Assembly: GCF_004664715.2 (NCBI RefSeq)
Contig: NC_051072.1
Span: forward strand, 30,711,994-30,775,993
Source: Peromyscus leucopus
Lineage: Eukaryota; Chordata; Mammalia; Rodentia; Cricetidae
DNA: 64,000 nucleotides
Reading direction: 5' to 3'
Below the pieces are notes generated by a model, which worked only from the letters and a program-made list of their open reading frames with translations, was not told where the DNA came from and searched no databases. Position numbers and translations under genes: made by a program. Of the stretch, positions 22,590 to 36,028 are shown piece by piece (positions within the stretch are counted from its first letter, which is position 1; each line of letters starts with the position of its first letter).

Positions 22590-24563
22590 CTTGGGGAATT
22601 TTATTTGTGTTTAAAAGAAGCCCCCACATCCCCCGACACCCCAGAGTAGCAAGCTGTAAATCATGGCTGCTGCCTTAAAGAGGGGAAGCTCTACTCTTAG
22701 AGTTCAGCGGAATGGAGGTCAGCCCCAGTCAGGATGGGCACTTTAAGTAGTAGAAAAGCCAGTGTGTTAGGCATATGAAAGCATGCTTAGCAGAGAGAAG
22801 AAAAAGAAAATTATGTTTTTCGTACTAACTCAGAAAGGTAGGAGACTGGGTGTCTACAAGCTTTGGCCCAGAGGATGGAATTCTGGGTAAAAATAGACTT
22901 TAACTCATTAAGGGGATAATTATTCTTCCTACCTCATTAGCATAGCTTAAAGTAGACCTGCCTTCCTGGGGTGTGTGCAGGGGTGGGGGGATGAGGGGTG
23001 AAGGTGATTGACCTGCCCTACTAGACTAACTGTTAAAAAAGGAGACAATGACGTGTCTCCATTTAGAGAGAGAGTCCATTCTTTACTGTAACATTATGTA
23101 AGAATTTTATCTATATGTCTAGGGTTAATTTAGTCTGTCTTCATCAGTCATTGTATTACAAGCATATTTGTCTTTCTTGGAGTAGGATATTTCATATTTA
23201 AAAGATTTAAAGTTAATTTGCTCCCAGAACACATGATTATTTACGTGACTGAATCTTTTATTAGAAACAAAAGACAACTATTTCCTAAGGAAAGGGTCAT
23301 TTCCACATTTGAATTACAGAGGAAGTCGGCTCTGCTAATAAAACTTGTGAGTATAAACAGTGTGCAACTCATCTACAACTGAAAATAGAACAATTTTCCA
23401 CATCTTCAACTAATGAAGCTTGATTCCTTCTTTAGCTCTTCCTGGGTCCCTCCTTATTCACCATTTTCATGTAGGCTCCTGGCAGGTGGCTTCTCCCTGA
23501 CTTACACGGCAAGACTTTCATTAATTGGATTTAAAATTTTGACTTGCTCTTAAATTTTACTCACCATTTCTCACATTCCTCTTCTTAGCACCTTATATAC
23601 AAGCACAGCACTAAATATACTTCCCCATGCCATCATCATGTGTCTGAACCCATATGCAACATCTCTTAAAGTATTTCTCCACTGTCTTGGGAAAGACATT
23701 CAGGAATTATACAGTTGAATTAAGCGGAAGCATCTCTGGGTGTAGATGCTTTTTTTTTCCTTCTGTCCAACACAGGGTCAAAGACTTACAAACAATGAAT
23801 CTTCCTCCTAAAGGCATGTTTTCAATACCTGTAGTATTTGCCTACTGTCATTTTTTTAAAGGGAGAAGTAAATCAAAGTTTAAGGAAGTTGTTGGGAAAT
23901 TGTTTTGTTTTAGAAGTAATAAAAGGATCCCTAGGGACCCTAAAGTTGGGGTTTGTTCAGGGAAACAGATGTTATTCTGTCATTTCAAGCCAGAAGGGAT
24001 TTAAGAAAGGGATTAGGAGGTGACACTGAGAAGGCCGAGGGAATTAAGGTCAGAGAAACCAATGCTGGATTAGTACAAGCAAACAAACAAACCAACAAAT
24101 GCAGATGAGTCAAAGCAAATCTGATGTTGTGGTATAATAAACATGATATTGTCAGAGTGTCCTTTTTTATAAGTTATCTTTACAGACAGTAGTAGAAGAA
24201 TGAAGTCAGTCTCTGCAATGTTCTTAAGACAATATAAAATATAGTGTGTGTGCATTACTGAACTTACTTTGCCATTCTCATTAATGTGATGCAATTAGTT
24301 ATAAATTTTAGAAATTAATTTCATTGCCAGATAAACAGACTAAATAAAGAAAGCCAACAGTGTATCAATGATGGGAGCTTGAGGCAACTAAATGACATGC
24401 ATCATTCAGCTGAGGTTGTTGTCAGAGTTTCATAGTGAAAAAGCCAAGTCTGTCAGAGTTCCAACTGACTTAAGTCCAACAGAGTACTTTACAGTTTACT
24501 AAAAGAACCAGCAGCAATGTCTAGGACCATTTATCAGGATATGTCAGATGCCTTTATTAAGAA
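22590..24563. other. Unassigned DNA
   Basis: No gene called. A somewhat GC-richer part at 22620-23060 may be repeat remnant. The plus-strand frame at 23654-24004 (116 codons) has no recognisable domain, splice site or codon bias and is treated as chance. Confidence 0.4.
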
Positions 24564-24573
24564 CAGTATGGAG

Positions 24574-24734
24574 GGCCTGGAGAGATGGCCCAGAGGTTAA
24601 GAGCACAGACTGTTCTCCCAGAGGCCCCGAGTTCAATTCCCAGCACCCACATGGTGGCTCACAACCATCTGTAATGAGATCTGGCACCCTCTTCTGTGTA
24701 CATAATAAATAAATAAGTCTTAAAAAAAAAAAAC
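24574..24734 (+). repeat. B2 SINE, sense
   Basis: 'ggcctggagagatggccca' starts a B2, with 'gagttcaattcccagcacc' in the tRNA-like region and an A-rich tail. The duplication CAGTATGGAG flanks it at 24564-24573 and 24735-24744. Confidence 0.93.
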
Positions 24735-24744
24735 CAGTATGGAG

Positions 24745-25499
24745 AAGGCTTGTGAAAGTCAAGTGCTAAAGACTTAACTGTCAAGTAAGAATTAGTGACC
24801 AATGCCTTTCTCAGGGCATTCAAGTTTCACAGGGTCTAAAAGTGATTCAATTAGGATAAAGAAGGAGCTACTCAGGAGACGGGAGACCACACTATGGTTA
24901 TCTACTCAAAGCTAATCTAGTGTATACAATAAATCATTTAAAAGCTTGGAAATCACTAAACTGGAGAGTCTGCTTCTTGGCAGCTCATATAGAGAATGGT
25001 GTTACCCAAGAGATGCCTTCATATTCACAATTCCATTAAAAGATTTTTTAACCTTAGAATCCAGCTATATAACATAAATTAGCTCAGCAAAGCATTCAGA
25101 ACCCTCCTTACACTCATAGTTTTGAACCCTGTATTTTTGTGGTTTAGGGTGCATATGAGCAGATTTGACAAGCTCAAATCTATTTTTAAAAGAAAGCAGC
25201 AGGCAGTTTGTATATATGTTATTTTCAAACCTCCATAGCAATCCCTTCATAATGACTAAGTATAAACTAGAAAGTTTCTGAGCAATGAGTCGTTAACACA
25301 ATTGGAGACCTATCTGTATGTAACAACCCCAAACAAGTTCGTGAACTACAGAAGGGATAGTGTAGGACTTCCTGAGGAGAAAAATACTGGACAGTACAAT
25401 AAGAAGAATCTGGGCAAGATGTTTACTTACTGTCCTCCCTCAACTTATTACCGAAGGGGATATAACACAGAATATGCTAACAAAGCGACTGACTAAACA
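24745..25499. other. Unassigned DNA
   Basis: The plus-strand frame at 25302-25496 immediately precedes an L1 3' end and could be a decayed upstream part of it. No domain recognised. Confidence 0.35.
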
Positions 25500-25895
25500 T
25501 GAGCTGAGAAAGGATAAAACCAATAGAGATGTTAAAGTGGATGGGAAAAAGCCCATGAGGCCTCACCCACTCTTACACAAAGAACTACAGGCAACTGAGG
25601 AATGCTGAGGGCAGGAGAAACAATCTGCTCCAGGGAAGAGCGTCCCTACCTATTGGTTATCCAGTCCCAAATGATCATCCCTGAAAACATACATAGAAGT
25701 AATACTATAAAACATCAAGCAGGTGATATTTGTATATACATGTACATACATGTATCTTGCAACAACTAATGAACCAAGAGGCTAGGAACTTGAAATAGAG
25801 CAAGAAGGGGTATATGAAAGGTTTTGTAAGGAGGAAAGGAAAGGGAGAAATGTGTAATTATACTATAATCTCAAAAACAATAATAAGGTGTTTCT
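25500..25895 (+). mobile_element. Old rodent L1 3' end, sense
   Basis: 'agaactacaggcaactgagg', 'cctattggttatccagtcc' and 'gtgtaattatactataatct' match the last ~400 bases of rodent Lx-type L1 in sense orientation. No clear duplication found. Confidence 0.75.
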
Positions 25896-26517
25896 TTTAG
25901 TGTGGTATGCTATATTTTGTCCTGAGTCATTTGTGATCAATCATGTTTGATAAGTTTTTTGACAGAGTTAAAAATAAATTTTTATTTCTAAAATGTTATT
26001 AGAACAGGACCACATCCTCTAAAGCTAAAACATCATATTTGTGACATGGTGACAGAGAGCCTGAGATTTCTTCATTCTCTAAATTGCTTTTACACACAGA
26101 ATCAATAGCTTTCAAAACACCATCATTTTTCATGGATTGATGCATGCTAAATAGTGATTTTCTGAGTTATATTATTTTCAAATCCTCTTCTGACTGAATA
26201 AAGATAAATAGTTAGGCTGAAATATAGATTGCTTTATGTCATTTCTCAGTGTGAAGCAATTTGCATGCAATGATATATGGGGCTTCTGAAAATGCTATAT
26301 AAAAATCAAAGTTGACTAACTTTGTATTCTTCTGAACTCTTTTTTTAGAGCAGGGAATTTTGCTGGATAAATAGGGATTTTATTTTCAGTGAATATGTAA
26401 GTAGATGCTGCTTATTTTTATATACCACAAACATGTTCTTCCATATTATTATATTTAAAAGAACAGTTCGTTATTCATAATAAGTAAAAGATGTGACAAA
26501 GACTTTTTTTAAAAATG

Positions 26518-26752
26518 ATTTGCAGTACTGGGAAATGATCCCAGGCCTGTGCACATGCTGGGCAAGTAGTGACCATTGATTACATATCCCCAGCACATTC
26601 TATGGATTTTGTTGTAAGATCAACTCTCACGAAATTACCCAGAGGGCTTCGAACTGGCTCTGTATCATAGTCAAATCCCAAACTGGCCATCCTACTGCCT
26701 CAGCCTCCTAAGGAGAATTTACAGCTCTGTACCACCATACCCAGTGAAGAAG
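26518..26752 (-). repeat. B4/ID-like SINE, antisense
   Basis: 'gtactgggaaatgatccca' and 'catatccccagcac' are the reverse complement of a tRNA-derived ID-like part. 26633-26752 resembles an antisense B1-like part ('actgcctcagcctcctaagg'). The combination fits a B4-type SINE, diverged. Confidence 0.6.
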
Positions 26753-27424
26753 ACCTTGTATAGTTAGTGATCTGTAACTTGAAAAATAATAAACTTCACA
26801 TTCAAAATGAAACATGGGCAAATATGAATATTCAACCTTTCATAAAAAGCTTTATTCCAAATGTATGTAGTTATATAAATGATGAAGATTCTTCCAGAAT
26901 GGAGACAGTTTACACGATTAGCATTTCCCAAGGTAAGTCGAGAACGAGCTTAAACATACATATCTATGCATCAGTGTGATGATGAACAGGTATCTGTCTC
27001 CATGAGATAATTAACAAGGACGATTTTCTCATGGGCTTAAGTTTTTGCTGCAGAGGCCCCTACCTTTGCTTTCTCATCAGAACCTCTTAGGAGACTAGAA
27101 TGATGGATCCTCCCAGCAGGGCCAGAAACCTTAATCGATTACCTTCCTCATGGAGTGGTTGTTCCCCTTTTTGCTGCTTAGGAAGCGGCACACACTTCCC
27201 ATTGAGGAAGCCCAGAGTTCCATCTGATTCAGTGGCAACACAAGTGCATCCTCGATTTGCAGGATGTAGTTTCAAGTGTGACACCATAAGGAAAACAGAA
27301 GAGAGTACAAGTATGGATATGTTTTTAATTTTTGTTTCTTGATCATTTTGGAATATATTTAAATGGTAGAGAAACCTCTGTCCCTTCCTCCAGTTTGGCA
27401 TAGATTGTGTAATTGCTTAATTTT

Positions 27425-27495
27425 AATTATTTTAGAGAAAGGAGACATATTGTAATTATAATCTCAAAAACAAAGAAATAACTTTTAAAAAAAGA
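27425..27495 (+). mobile_element. L1 3' terminal fragment, sense
   Basis: 'tgtaattataatctcaaaaa' followed by an A-rich tail matches the extreme 3' end of the element at 25500. Confidence 0.5.
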
Positions 27496-27506
27496 AGTTA
27501 GTATTA

Positions 27507-27687
27507 GGGCTTGAGAGATACCTCAGTGGTTATGAGCCCTGGCTGCCTGCTCTAGGGCCCAAGTTCAATTCTCAGAACCCATATGGCAGCTCACAGCCCT
27601 CTGAAGCTAAGGTTTTCAGGGATTCAATATAGGCAAGACAGTCACAGATATAAAATAGAAAATAAGTAAACCTAAAATGATAATAAT
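27507..27687 (+). repeat. B2/B3-related SINE, sense, diverged
   Basis: 'gggcttgagagatacctca' and 'cccaagttcaattctcaga' are the tRNA-like head. The body is diverged from B2 and ends in an A-rich stretch. Confidence 0.75.
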
Positions 27688-28172
27688 TCTTTAAAGTTTC
27701 ATAAGTAAGTATACTCTGTTTATATTGTTTCTACCCTCTTCCAACTCCTCTTATGAACCCTTCCCCAAAATCCTAGAACTTTTCTTCTTTAATTGCTATA
27801 ATTAAATAAATACAGGAAATTGGAAACGTGGATACTTAGAGTTTAAATGAAATAATGCTTTTTTTTTCTAATTTTTTTTATCTGCTTTGATGCCAATAAG
27901 GATATCATACCTTAAGAAAATACCTTGGAACTGAAAGGCATACAAAAGTAAATCTTTTTTATTTTTTGTTTCCCCTCAGCTTTTAGATGAAAACTAATTC
28001 TCTAAACCTGATGAGCACTTTAAACATTTGATAGGGAGTGGCAAGAAATTTAACAGTGTGCAGGCATATAAAAGATAAAGCAAGATTAAGATGATGTCTT
28101 CAATATTCTCTTCTAGGAGTTTCAGAAGACTTTAAATCTTGCAAATATAGTTCCTTCAAAGAAATAGCTCAC

Positions 28173-28288
28173 CTTATAGAATACATTCTGTGACACTTAA
28201 TGTGATGATAAACATTACTAAACATTTCAGTAATGTTGCATAATTTGGATTCCTTGACAGATTGATTAAAGGCCTTTTCGTGAAACAC
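28173..28288 (-). other. Candidate exon on the minus strand (low confidence)
   Basis: On the minus strand, a pyrimidine-rich run ending TTTTTCAG is followed by 116 nt, open in one frame (VFHEKAFNQS...RMYSIR), then ATAAG/GTGAGC. The frame has no stop across both splice sites. I do not recognise the protein. Splice-like motifs this good occur by chance in 64 kb, and no neighbouring exon joins it in phase. Confidence 0.2.
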
Positions 28289-29082
28289 CTGAAAAACATA
28301 AAAGAAGAAATGGTTTCTTGTTTTAGATTTGCTTGGTTCTTTCAAGGGGAAAATATTTTCAAAGGCGGATGATGCTTTTTTAGGAGCCCTGATCTGACCT
28401 CTTTCATCCAGGGTCATAGCATCACCTCAAGGACACAGGTTCGGTTTTTGACTGATAAGTGCTATAAGCATAATCAGGTGAGAATAAAAAGAGAATTAAA
28501 CTCAGTTTTTTGTTAAATTATATTTTACAATTGAGGTATAAAAAATAACAATAGAGTGGAAATTCAAAATTCCATTTCCAAAATTCCAACTATTAAAATG
28601 TTAGCCTTTCAATTCCTTTTGCCCTATCTAAAGAAATCGCACTTGAACACATTGCAATTTAAGAATTCAGTATTATGATAATCTGGAATGCTAAGCAATG
28701 TTCTATAAAAAGCAAACTGATTAGAAGTCACTGTAACATATGCTGAAAGTTGAAGGATGTTATTGTATTTTCAACTGGTGTATCAGAAAGGGTTGTTTGT
28801 AAAGAAAGGATTTTGAACCTATGATTTTGGAGGCTGGAAGTTCAAGATTGTCCCTGGCTCTCTCTGGGAGGTAAAGTTTGTTTTGTTTTTAATTGTTCTG
28901 GTTGTCTTTTCCGTAAGTGTAATCTGTGCCCAATGACTCATTTCTAATGAATACACTTTAACAGAAAATGGAAAAGTACTGACTTAGTAATGGAGAAATT
29001 TAGCAGATCCTAGCTTGAGGAAATAATCAAAGCTAACATTGCTAATGAGACATATTTATGTCAGATATTATAATTTGAGGTG

Positions 29083-29434
29083 TGTGTGGGCCCACAGAGG
29101 CACCCTAGCAAGGCCTTACTAAAGGTCAGAAAGTCTAAGCTTGCTTTACCCAGCAGGGCTACATAATGGGATGCTTTGGCCAAAAGCATGGTTACCAGGT
29201 GTTTTGAAAGGTCTACACTTGTTGGTTCTTTATACCTCGACCTTGAAAAGGGGAGGTCTTTTGCCCCTCCACTTGCTGTTGTATAAAAAGCCCATCATGA
29301 TTAAACTCGGGGTGACCTGGTATTGACCCAGGGCCCTCCCAAAGCTATCTTGTGTCTCTGTTTTTTCTCTCCATCTCTGTCTACATTTCTTCCTATTATT
29401 TCTCAATTCCTCCTACTCCTTTCAGGAACCCTTC
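29083..29434 (+). mobile_element. LTR, probably ERVK-like
   Basis: It starts TGTGTGGGCCCACAGAGG, has a TATA box (tgtataaaaagccc) at about 29282, and is followed by 'atcttgtgtctctgttttt' and a pyrimidine-rich R/U5-like end near 'ctttcaggaacccttca'. This organisation is that of a retroviral LTR. Ends and duplication are uncertain and no internal retroviral sequence adjoins. Confidence 0.55.
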
Positions 29435-30604
29435 AAAAGGTCAGTAATGGACCCCAGCAGAGGAAGAGGATACTTCACAATCCATATGCTTCAGTCTAAC
29501 CAAGAGAAAATATTAGATAAACCCAAATTAAGAGAGAGAAGGCCAGGGATGGGCCTGGGGGTGGAGATTGGGTGGGAAAGACATCAAAGGGTGAGACAAA
29601 GGCAAAAAATATTGAGGTATCAGTCTTGTTCTAATAAACCCTCTCCTGGGAACTAGCGGGGATCTCATGCAGAGTGCAATAATCTCCTCTAGATTCCTCA
29701 ATGACCTCATGACCTCCTATTATCTTTGCACCTCTTAAAAGTTTATGTCACTTTAACATCACTGCTCTAGAGGTCAAACTTTGAACACATGAATCCTTGG
29801 GAAACTGTCTTCATAATAACTATAGGAAGTGTTGATGCTATACCCAAATAAGCAGAAATCAACTCAGAATAGTTTTTTTTTGAGACAGAGTATGTGAGAA
29901 GCTATGAACTGACTTTTCCTAAAAACTTAAATCTTATTTTATCACCTAATAATTCATTAAATAAGAGTAACTATTTATATCTTCTGTGTGTGACAGAAAA
30001 GATGGCTATGTCTGCATACTATATACTTGATGTCACAAATACAAAACAAAACTATAGCCAAATATGAAATGCCCCAACTAATAAACTAATTTTCAGAATG
30101 TCTGTTTTCATTGATGTTTAAAATAATGTGAATGGGAAAATATTGAATGCTCCTAGAGTATATTCATTCTTCTCAGAATTTCTTAAAATAGCATAGCTGT
30201 GAGACTTTCTACTATGGAGTGGCCTTAAGGTGACAGGTGCCATCAACAACTTTTCTCAATGGCTGTCACTCTATCTGATTTTAATAGTTTCAGCCAAAAG
30301 TTTCTATAGTTTTTCAACATGGAGAAATAGGACTATGACATGAAGAATCATACTCTAGAATAAAGTCTTCATAGGCAATATACAATTATCTTATTCACCA
30401 CAATATTTCCAGAAATTAAGGGCATATCATTCAATGAAGCTTGTGCTGTATTACAGTAGGCTCCACATAATTCTGTGCACAACCTTTCAGCCATAACATA
30501 TCACAACATTTTACTTGCTATACATCCACGTCTATTTTATAAGTTATATGTTACTGCTATATATTTCCTTTTTAAAATACAATTTTAGTGTGTATATTGG
30601 AAGG

Positions 30605-30746
30605 GGAGCCTTTGGGAAGCACAGGAAGAGAGCAAATCCCCTGGAAGTGGATGATTGTAAGCCCTCTGACATGGGTGCTGGGAACCAAACTTGGGTCTTC
30701 TAGAAAAACAGTTAGCTTTCTTATCTACTAACCTGTCTCTCCAGTT
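30605..30746 (-). repeat. B3 SINE, antisense
   Basis: 'tgggtgctgggaaccaaact' and 'aacctgtctctccagttcc' are antisense B3/B2-family sequence. Confidence 0.85.
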
Positions 30747-30748
30747 CC

Positions 30749-33700
30749 AACTGAGGTATAGTTCTATGTTTCTTTTTAAAAATACCCAGGATAAAGTGAA
30801 TACAAATTAATAAAACATTCTCAATTGTAATGATCAGGACTTTATAGTAACTGAAGTTGGTATACATTTTTGAGTTTTATTAGAAATCCTAATTTTAACT
30901 TTTGATTTTTTTTTTAATTTTAGTAGTTCGCATACCTTCAAAAATACTTTTAGAGATATTCAGTTCCAAATGACAAATCAGGATACTCAAAATTTCCAAT
31001 TATTAAAAAAATGCAATTATCTTTGGGAATATGGATATAAGTTTTGGACATTCCTGTTCTTAAGCAAATTTTTATAAGCTTATTGGAATGCTAAAGAATT
31101 TTTATAGTTCTAAATATGCTTTAAAAATTCACTGAAAGTCTCTATTTAAAATTCAGTTTTCTGTTTTTTTAAAGATGCAGATTTGAGAGATTTAGAAATG
31201 ACTCACCTTCCTTATTCAAACTAAAAATTATTTTAAGATGATCTCTCCATAGTAAAAGTTTCTTTTGCTCATTCTTCATGGGGAAAAATTGCCTTTGAAA
31301 GGAACTATTATATTTCAAATTATAATTCTTGCAAAAATAAAAGAAACCAGACGAGGAAATCCAAATATTGCATAAGACGTTCATATGACATTCTGAAAAA
31401 GGAAAAGATGTAAAACAGAAATCACTGGCTATGTGAGGTGAAGGTGTGGGGGAAAGAACAGCTGTGAAGGACACATGGGAGCAGGGCTAGGGTGATGGAA
31501 TGGTTTGGTATGACGAGTTATTTATGGAGGCATAGTCCATGAAACCTGAGGGGTGAAGCTAACCATTTGCTATTTGGAAAAGTAACAGAATGCCAAGAAT
31601 CGTAAAACAGAAAGCTGACTATGTCACAGGTCTTATGTTCATGTGTATTTTGCACACGAAAAGGTGGGGAAAGGAACTAAGCTAAATAAACTTGGAAGTC
31701 ATTGTTTTGAATGACTACAGTGAAGTTAAAGACAAAAGAAATAGACGCAAGGGCTATTTGTTCTTAGGTAATGTCATCCTTCAGTGCTGCATGTCTTGCC
31801 AGTTCTGAAACTAATGTGTACTGAAATTGAAGAAATAAGTGCAGGTAATGTAGTCATGCTCTGTCAGAGACAGGAAGATTAAATAAACACAGATGATAAA
31901 GCTGTGGTGTGGGAGTCTTAATGATATGAATTCTATTGAACATATGTGAATAATAATACTTAAACAACTGTAGACTTGTATAAATACATGGGAGAATACA
32001 CATATATGTTTCCTACTCTTATCCACACAGAGGCCTTGGCACATCAGAAACAGTTGACAGTCCTGATGATCATATTCACAAAAAATGGTCATTTTCCAAT
32101 ATCAGGAAGTGACACTCTCAAGAGAAATAGATGATTTTATGTATGGAGATGGAAGAGCACAAGATGAGACCATGGTACATTTAAACAGAACAAAATCCAA
32201 AAGAAAAATAATTCTATGGCTTAAGCTTGAAAATTTGACCAATAGAACAAATGAGGATATTGCACCAGAGTCCCAGATATAAATAGCCATAGATTAATAT
32301 CATTATAAATGTTCATAGATCAATATAGTTATAAATAGAAATTGTAATAGAGAGAAGTGAGAAGTGGCCTGTTTCCTTCAAAAAATCCAAATAATGAGTA
32401 TAGAAGAAATGAAAGAAATAAAAAAAATCAATTAGAGAAACCATAGTATGAATTGCTACACCCTGGCAAGATCCATGGTTAGGTTCAAAAATTAGTGGAT
32501 AAAAATTTTAGAATAAAAGTATTTATGTAGCTACAAAGTAGGTCTCTCTAATATTATCATCATGATGGCTTTAATTCAGCCCATAGTTTACTTTGCAACT
32601 CTCATTTCAAGATTTGAAGTTTAATTTCTTTCCCTTTAAGTATGATCAGGATCCAGTTATTTACTTGTAATGAATATAATTAAAATATGGAAAATAGAAC
32701 TTTCAATGGAGGTTTCATGGACTCCCTTGATCAACAATGAAAGGTTTCATGCCTTTCACTGGGGTCTTGTTAGATAGCCTCTGGGATGTGGGTTGAGTGG
32801 GGAGCATTGCCACTCTAACTGGCATATTCAGTTAAGTTAATATACATTTATATGTGTACACATATATATTTCCATGTAAATTTAAGTAATTATAGAAGAA
32901 TATAATTCCTATGGCTTTTCAAGCATTTTTATACTTTATTTCCTCCAAATCAAGAGGAATTAACTCATGGCTTCACTGTTAAATTAGCCGACTACATATG
33001 ATTGAGGCCATGGAATCTAGAGTTGCCAACTACTGGCCGTTTCCTAAACCAGTATGATTTCTAAATGTGTTCTATATACCTGTCTTCACATCCACAGATA
33101 ACTGTAGCTCTTCTCACCTCCCTCCCCATCAAAGAAGTATCTTGTTGTAGTAGATGGAGATCATCACAGAAACCAGTAACCAGGTTCTGTAGGCAGGCTG
33201 TCTCAGGCTGTAAACCTCTGAGAGGAAGACACATTTGCTAGGTTGTATACACACTGGTCAATACTTTGTAAAAATACTTGTACTTGCACATACTTCAAAC
33301 ATTCTCACACGGACCAGAGGAAGCCTTTGTTATCTCTTTGATTAGATGCTGGAATTGGGGATGTGTGGGTGGGAAAGGATGTGCTCATTTCCCATGGGTC
33401 TGAGGCATAACAGTGCCCGTGTTAACAACAGACATTCAATAAAACATTCAGGACTTCAACCCAATCTTTCTATGAGTATATATACCTATGAAAGGGCTAG
33501 CAATAACAAGTAATACCTTCTGAATCTATACTATCTGCCATGTATCCTTCATTAAACATATATAATGCATCTAATAATGTGTATCATTTATATATGATTT
33601 CCTAATGTCAAGATGAAAGCATTCTTACTCGGGACCTAATTTTCAGAGGAATAGTGGTCAGTTTGGGTATAGGGTGTTAGTCAAAGTGTCATGTGCTAGC

Positions 33701-33749
33701 AGCTTGGTTCCCTAATGCAGTGGTGATGTGATTTGAAGTAGCCTTTTCA
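30749..33749. other. Mostly unassigned AT-rich DNA
   Basis: Apart from the candidate minus-strand exon at 31207-31327, nothing recognised. GC is low and reading frames are short. Confidence 0.45.
31207..31327 (-). other. Candidate exon on the minus strand (low confidence)
   Basis: On the minus strand, 'ttcttttatttttgcaag' precedes 121 nt, open in one frame (NYNLKYNSSF...FSLNKE), then GGAAG/GTGAGT, a consensus donor. It ends in phase 1, and direct joining to the candidate at 28173-28288 would reach a stop. They are therefore not consecutive coding exons, although they could be non-coding exons or chance. Confidence 0.2.
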
Positions 33750-34740
33750 TTTTATTCATTTAAAAATTACTTTATTCTTTGACAATTTCATACATGTCTA
33801 TGAAACATGCTGGTGACAATTACGACTCTACCCTTTCTTGTGCTCCTACTCCCCACCAAGTGTTTCCTCCTACCAAAACAAAAGACCCTCATGGTTTTTG
33901 TTGTTGCCGTTGATTTTATTTTGCAACCTGCTGGGCTTAAACAAGAGCACCTTCATGGGCATGGGTATATCATTTTCCACTTGCACATGGATAACTCGTA
34001 AGTGTGGCTACACCACTGAAGGCAGTGACTGCCTCTCCCCCCCCTACTGCCCTCAGCACTTTGGGAGAGAGCCAGGTCCCATGAGCCTCTCCTCCTTCTA
34101 TGACTGAAAGTAGACGTGTTCAGTCTTCTGTAGGCCCTGGGCAGGTACCTATAGTTGCTGTGATTTTTGAGTGCGATGGCCACGTCATGTCTAGAAGCCA
34201 GTGTTTCATGACCTTTCTCCCCATTGTCTGCTCTTCCATTCTTTTCATCCCTTTTCCATGATGACTCCTGAGCCATGAAAGAGATTATATGGATATTTGG
34301 TTGAAGGAACTGAGCCCTAAACAGTCACTTGTCTTCTGCACTTTGACCATCCATGAATCTCTGTCTCATCTGCCATTCACCGCCACCAACAAAAATGACA
34401 AATCAACTCTTGAGCACAAGCATAATTATCTAGAAGGCTGTCTGACAAATATCCACTGAGCAGAGTAGTCGGAATAGTTTACATCCTAGGTGCCATGACT
34501 TTTCCATTCCGCGCATCTTTGACTAGGTACACATCAGCATGTACGAGCTGCCTGTTGCTGAGCAGCTCTCAGATGCAGTAAAAAGGCACTCAGTCATCTC
34601 ACTGTTGCACCTGTGGCCACATCTTTCCTGGAAAATTGGTATTGTAGCATCTAAGGTCTGTAGCTGGCTTTTTCTTCCTGAGTATTGATTTCTAGTCCCG
34701 TGACAGTTAACCAAAAAGAAGGAATTTCTTAGCTCAGTTC
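33750..34740 (-). mobile_element. Old rodent L1 3'UTR, antisense
   Basis: 'acaatttcatacatgtctat', 'gatggccacgtcatgtctag', 'tttccatgatgactcctga' and 'cagagtagtcggaatag' match diverged antisense L1 3'UTR over nearly 1 kb. The overlapping short frames on both strands are not genes. Confidence 0.6.
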
Positions 34741-35676
34741 TAGCATAATCACTCGATATCCTATAGCCAAAGTTAGCGTTGTTTTCAGCTCTAGGGTCTC
34801 ACTAGCTAGTTCAGATGGGAAAGTGAGAGTAATAGTGGTAATCGATATTGTTTTGGAGGACTCTCTAGGACTTCTTTTCCAACAACTCATAGAGAAATTT
34901 TCATTTAATAACCCATAGATACTGGGTTAATCATTGTCCACTCATGCAGGTTAGTGAGGTGGTTTCTTTAAGAGATGGTTATGTAGGTAAGAGGGACTGG
35001 CACTATTCTTGGAGAAATCACTTCTTGCTTTCATGACATTGAACTGATCACAAGAGCAGGTTGTAACATATTTTTTTTTTTCTTAACCTCACTCTCCTGT
35101 CTTGTCTTTGGTCACACGGCCTCTCTTGTATGTCCTCTCGCAATGTAAAACCTCCTCTATATTATAACAGAGCCAGAGGGGTCCTGTCAGAATTGTGAGT
35201 CAAATAGACATTTTTCTTATACCTTATTCAACATTAGGTACTTTGTTAAAGTAGCACAAAATGGATTGAATAAAGGAAATGAAGGAGAACCAGGTGAAGG
35301 GAGGCATGCTTCCTATCAGTGAGTGGTGGAGACACAGCTTTCACTAGCTCCAAAGTCCGTGGTCTTAGCTGTGGCCTATACTGTCTTCGTAAGGTTGTCT
35401 CAAAACGGTATTCCCAGTGCCATGAGTCTGAGAACTTTAAATGCACTCATGACTTGACTTTTATGTCCCATGGGTCACATGAACTGATGCTGTACATTCC
35501 CACACTTACTGGCATTCTTGCAATTTCCATCCAGTCCCTGAGTGTGCAGCTTAGAGCACCAGGAAAATGTTCTCTTTATGCCACCTGAGCAGGATGATGA
35601 GCTTAGTTCTTTTATAACATTCCCAGTGCTGTAGCCACTGAAGCTATAGATTACTGGATGGAGTTCAGAGTCAGGG

Positions 35677-35678
<2 letters not shown>

Positions 35679-35728
<50 letters not shown>
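35679..35728. repeat. (GT)n microsatellite
   Basis: 25 uninterrupted GT units. Confidence 0.97.
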
Positions 35729-35732
<4 letters not shown>

Positions 35733-35868
35733 CTGTCTGATCTCAAACCTCAGTGGAAGTATTTATTGTAGATTATTTAACCATTTTCCTCCAAAGAACA
35801 GAAGGAATTCTAAGAAAGTGACATGAAGAACTTTATTAGGAAGTACAGTTAGATTCTTAGACAGTAGA

Positions 35869-36028
35869 AAGCTGGTCGTGGTGGTTCATGCTTTTAATCC
35901 CAGCACTCCAGAGGCAGTGGCAGGCATATCTCTGAGTTCAAGTCTAGGCTGGTCTACACACTGAGTTATAGGACAACCAGGGGTTCATGGAGAAACACTA
36001 TTTAGAAAAACTAAAGGGAAAAAAAAAG
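35869..36028 (+). repeat. B1 SINE, sense
   Basis: 'ggtggttcatgcttttaatc' through 'catggagaaacactattt' with an A-rich tail. A short AGACAG repeat flanks it. Confidence 0.88.

Noticed and set aside
27087..27401. Minus-strand 104-codon frame with a Cys-containing segment
   Set aside because: The acceptor region is poor and the donor (GTAATC) is weak. I recognise no domain, and the frame is within chance length for this window size.
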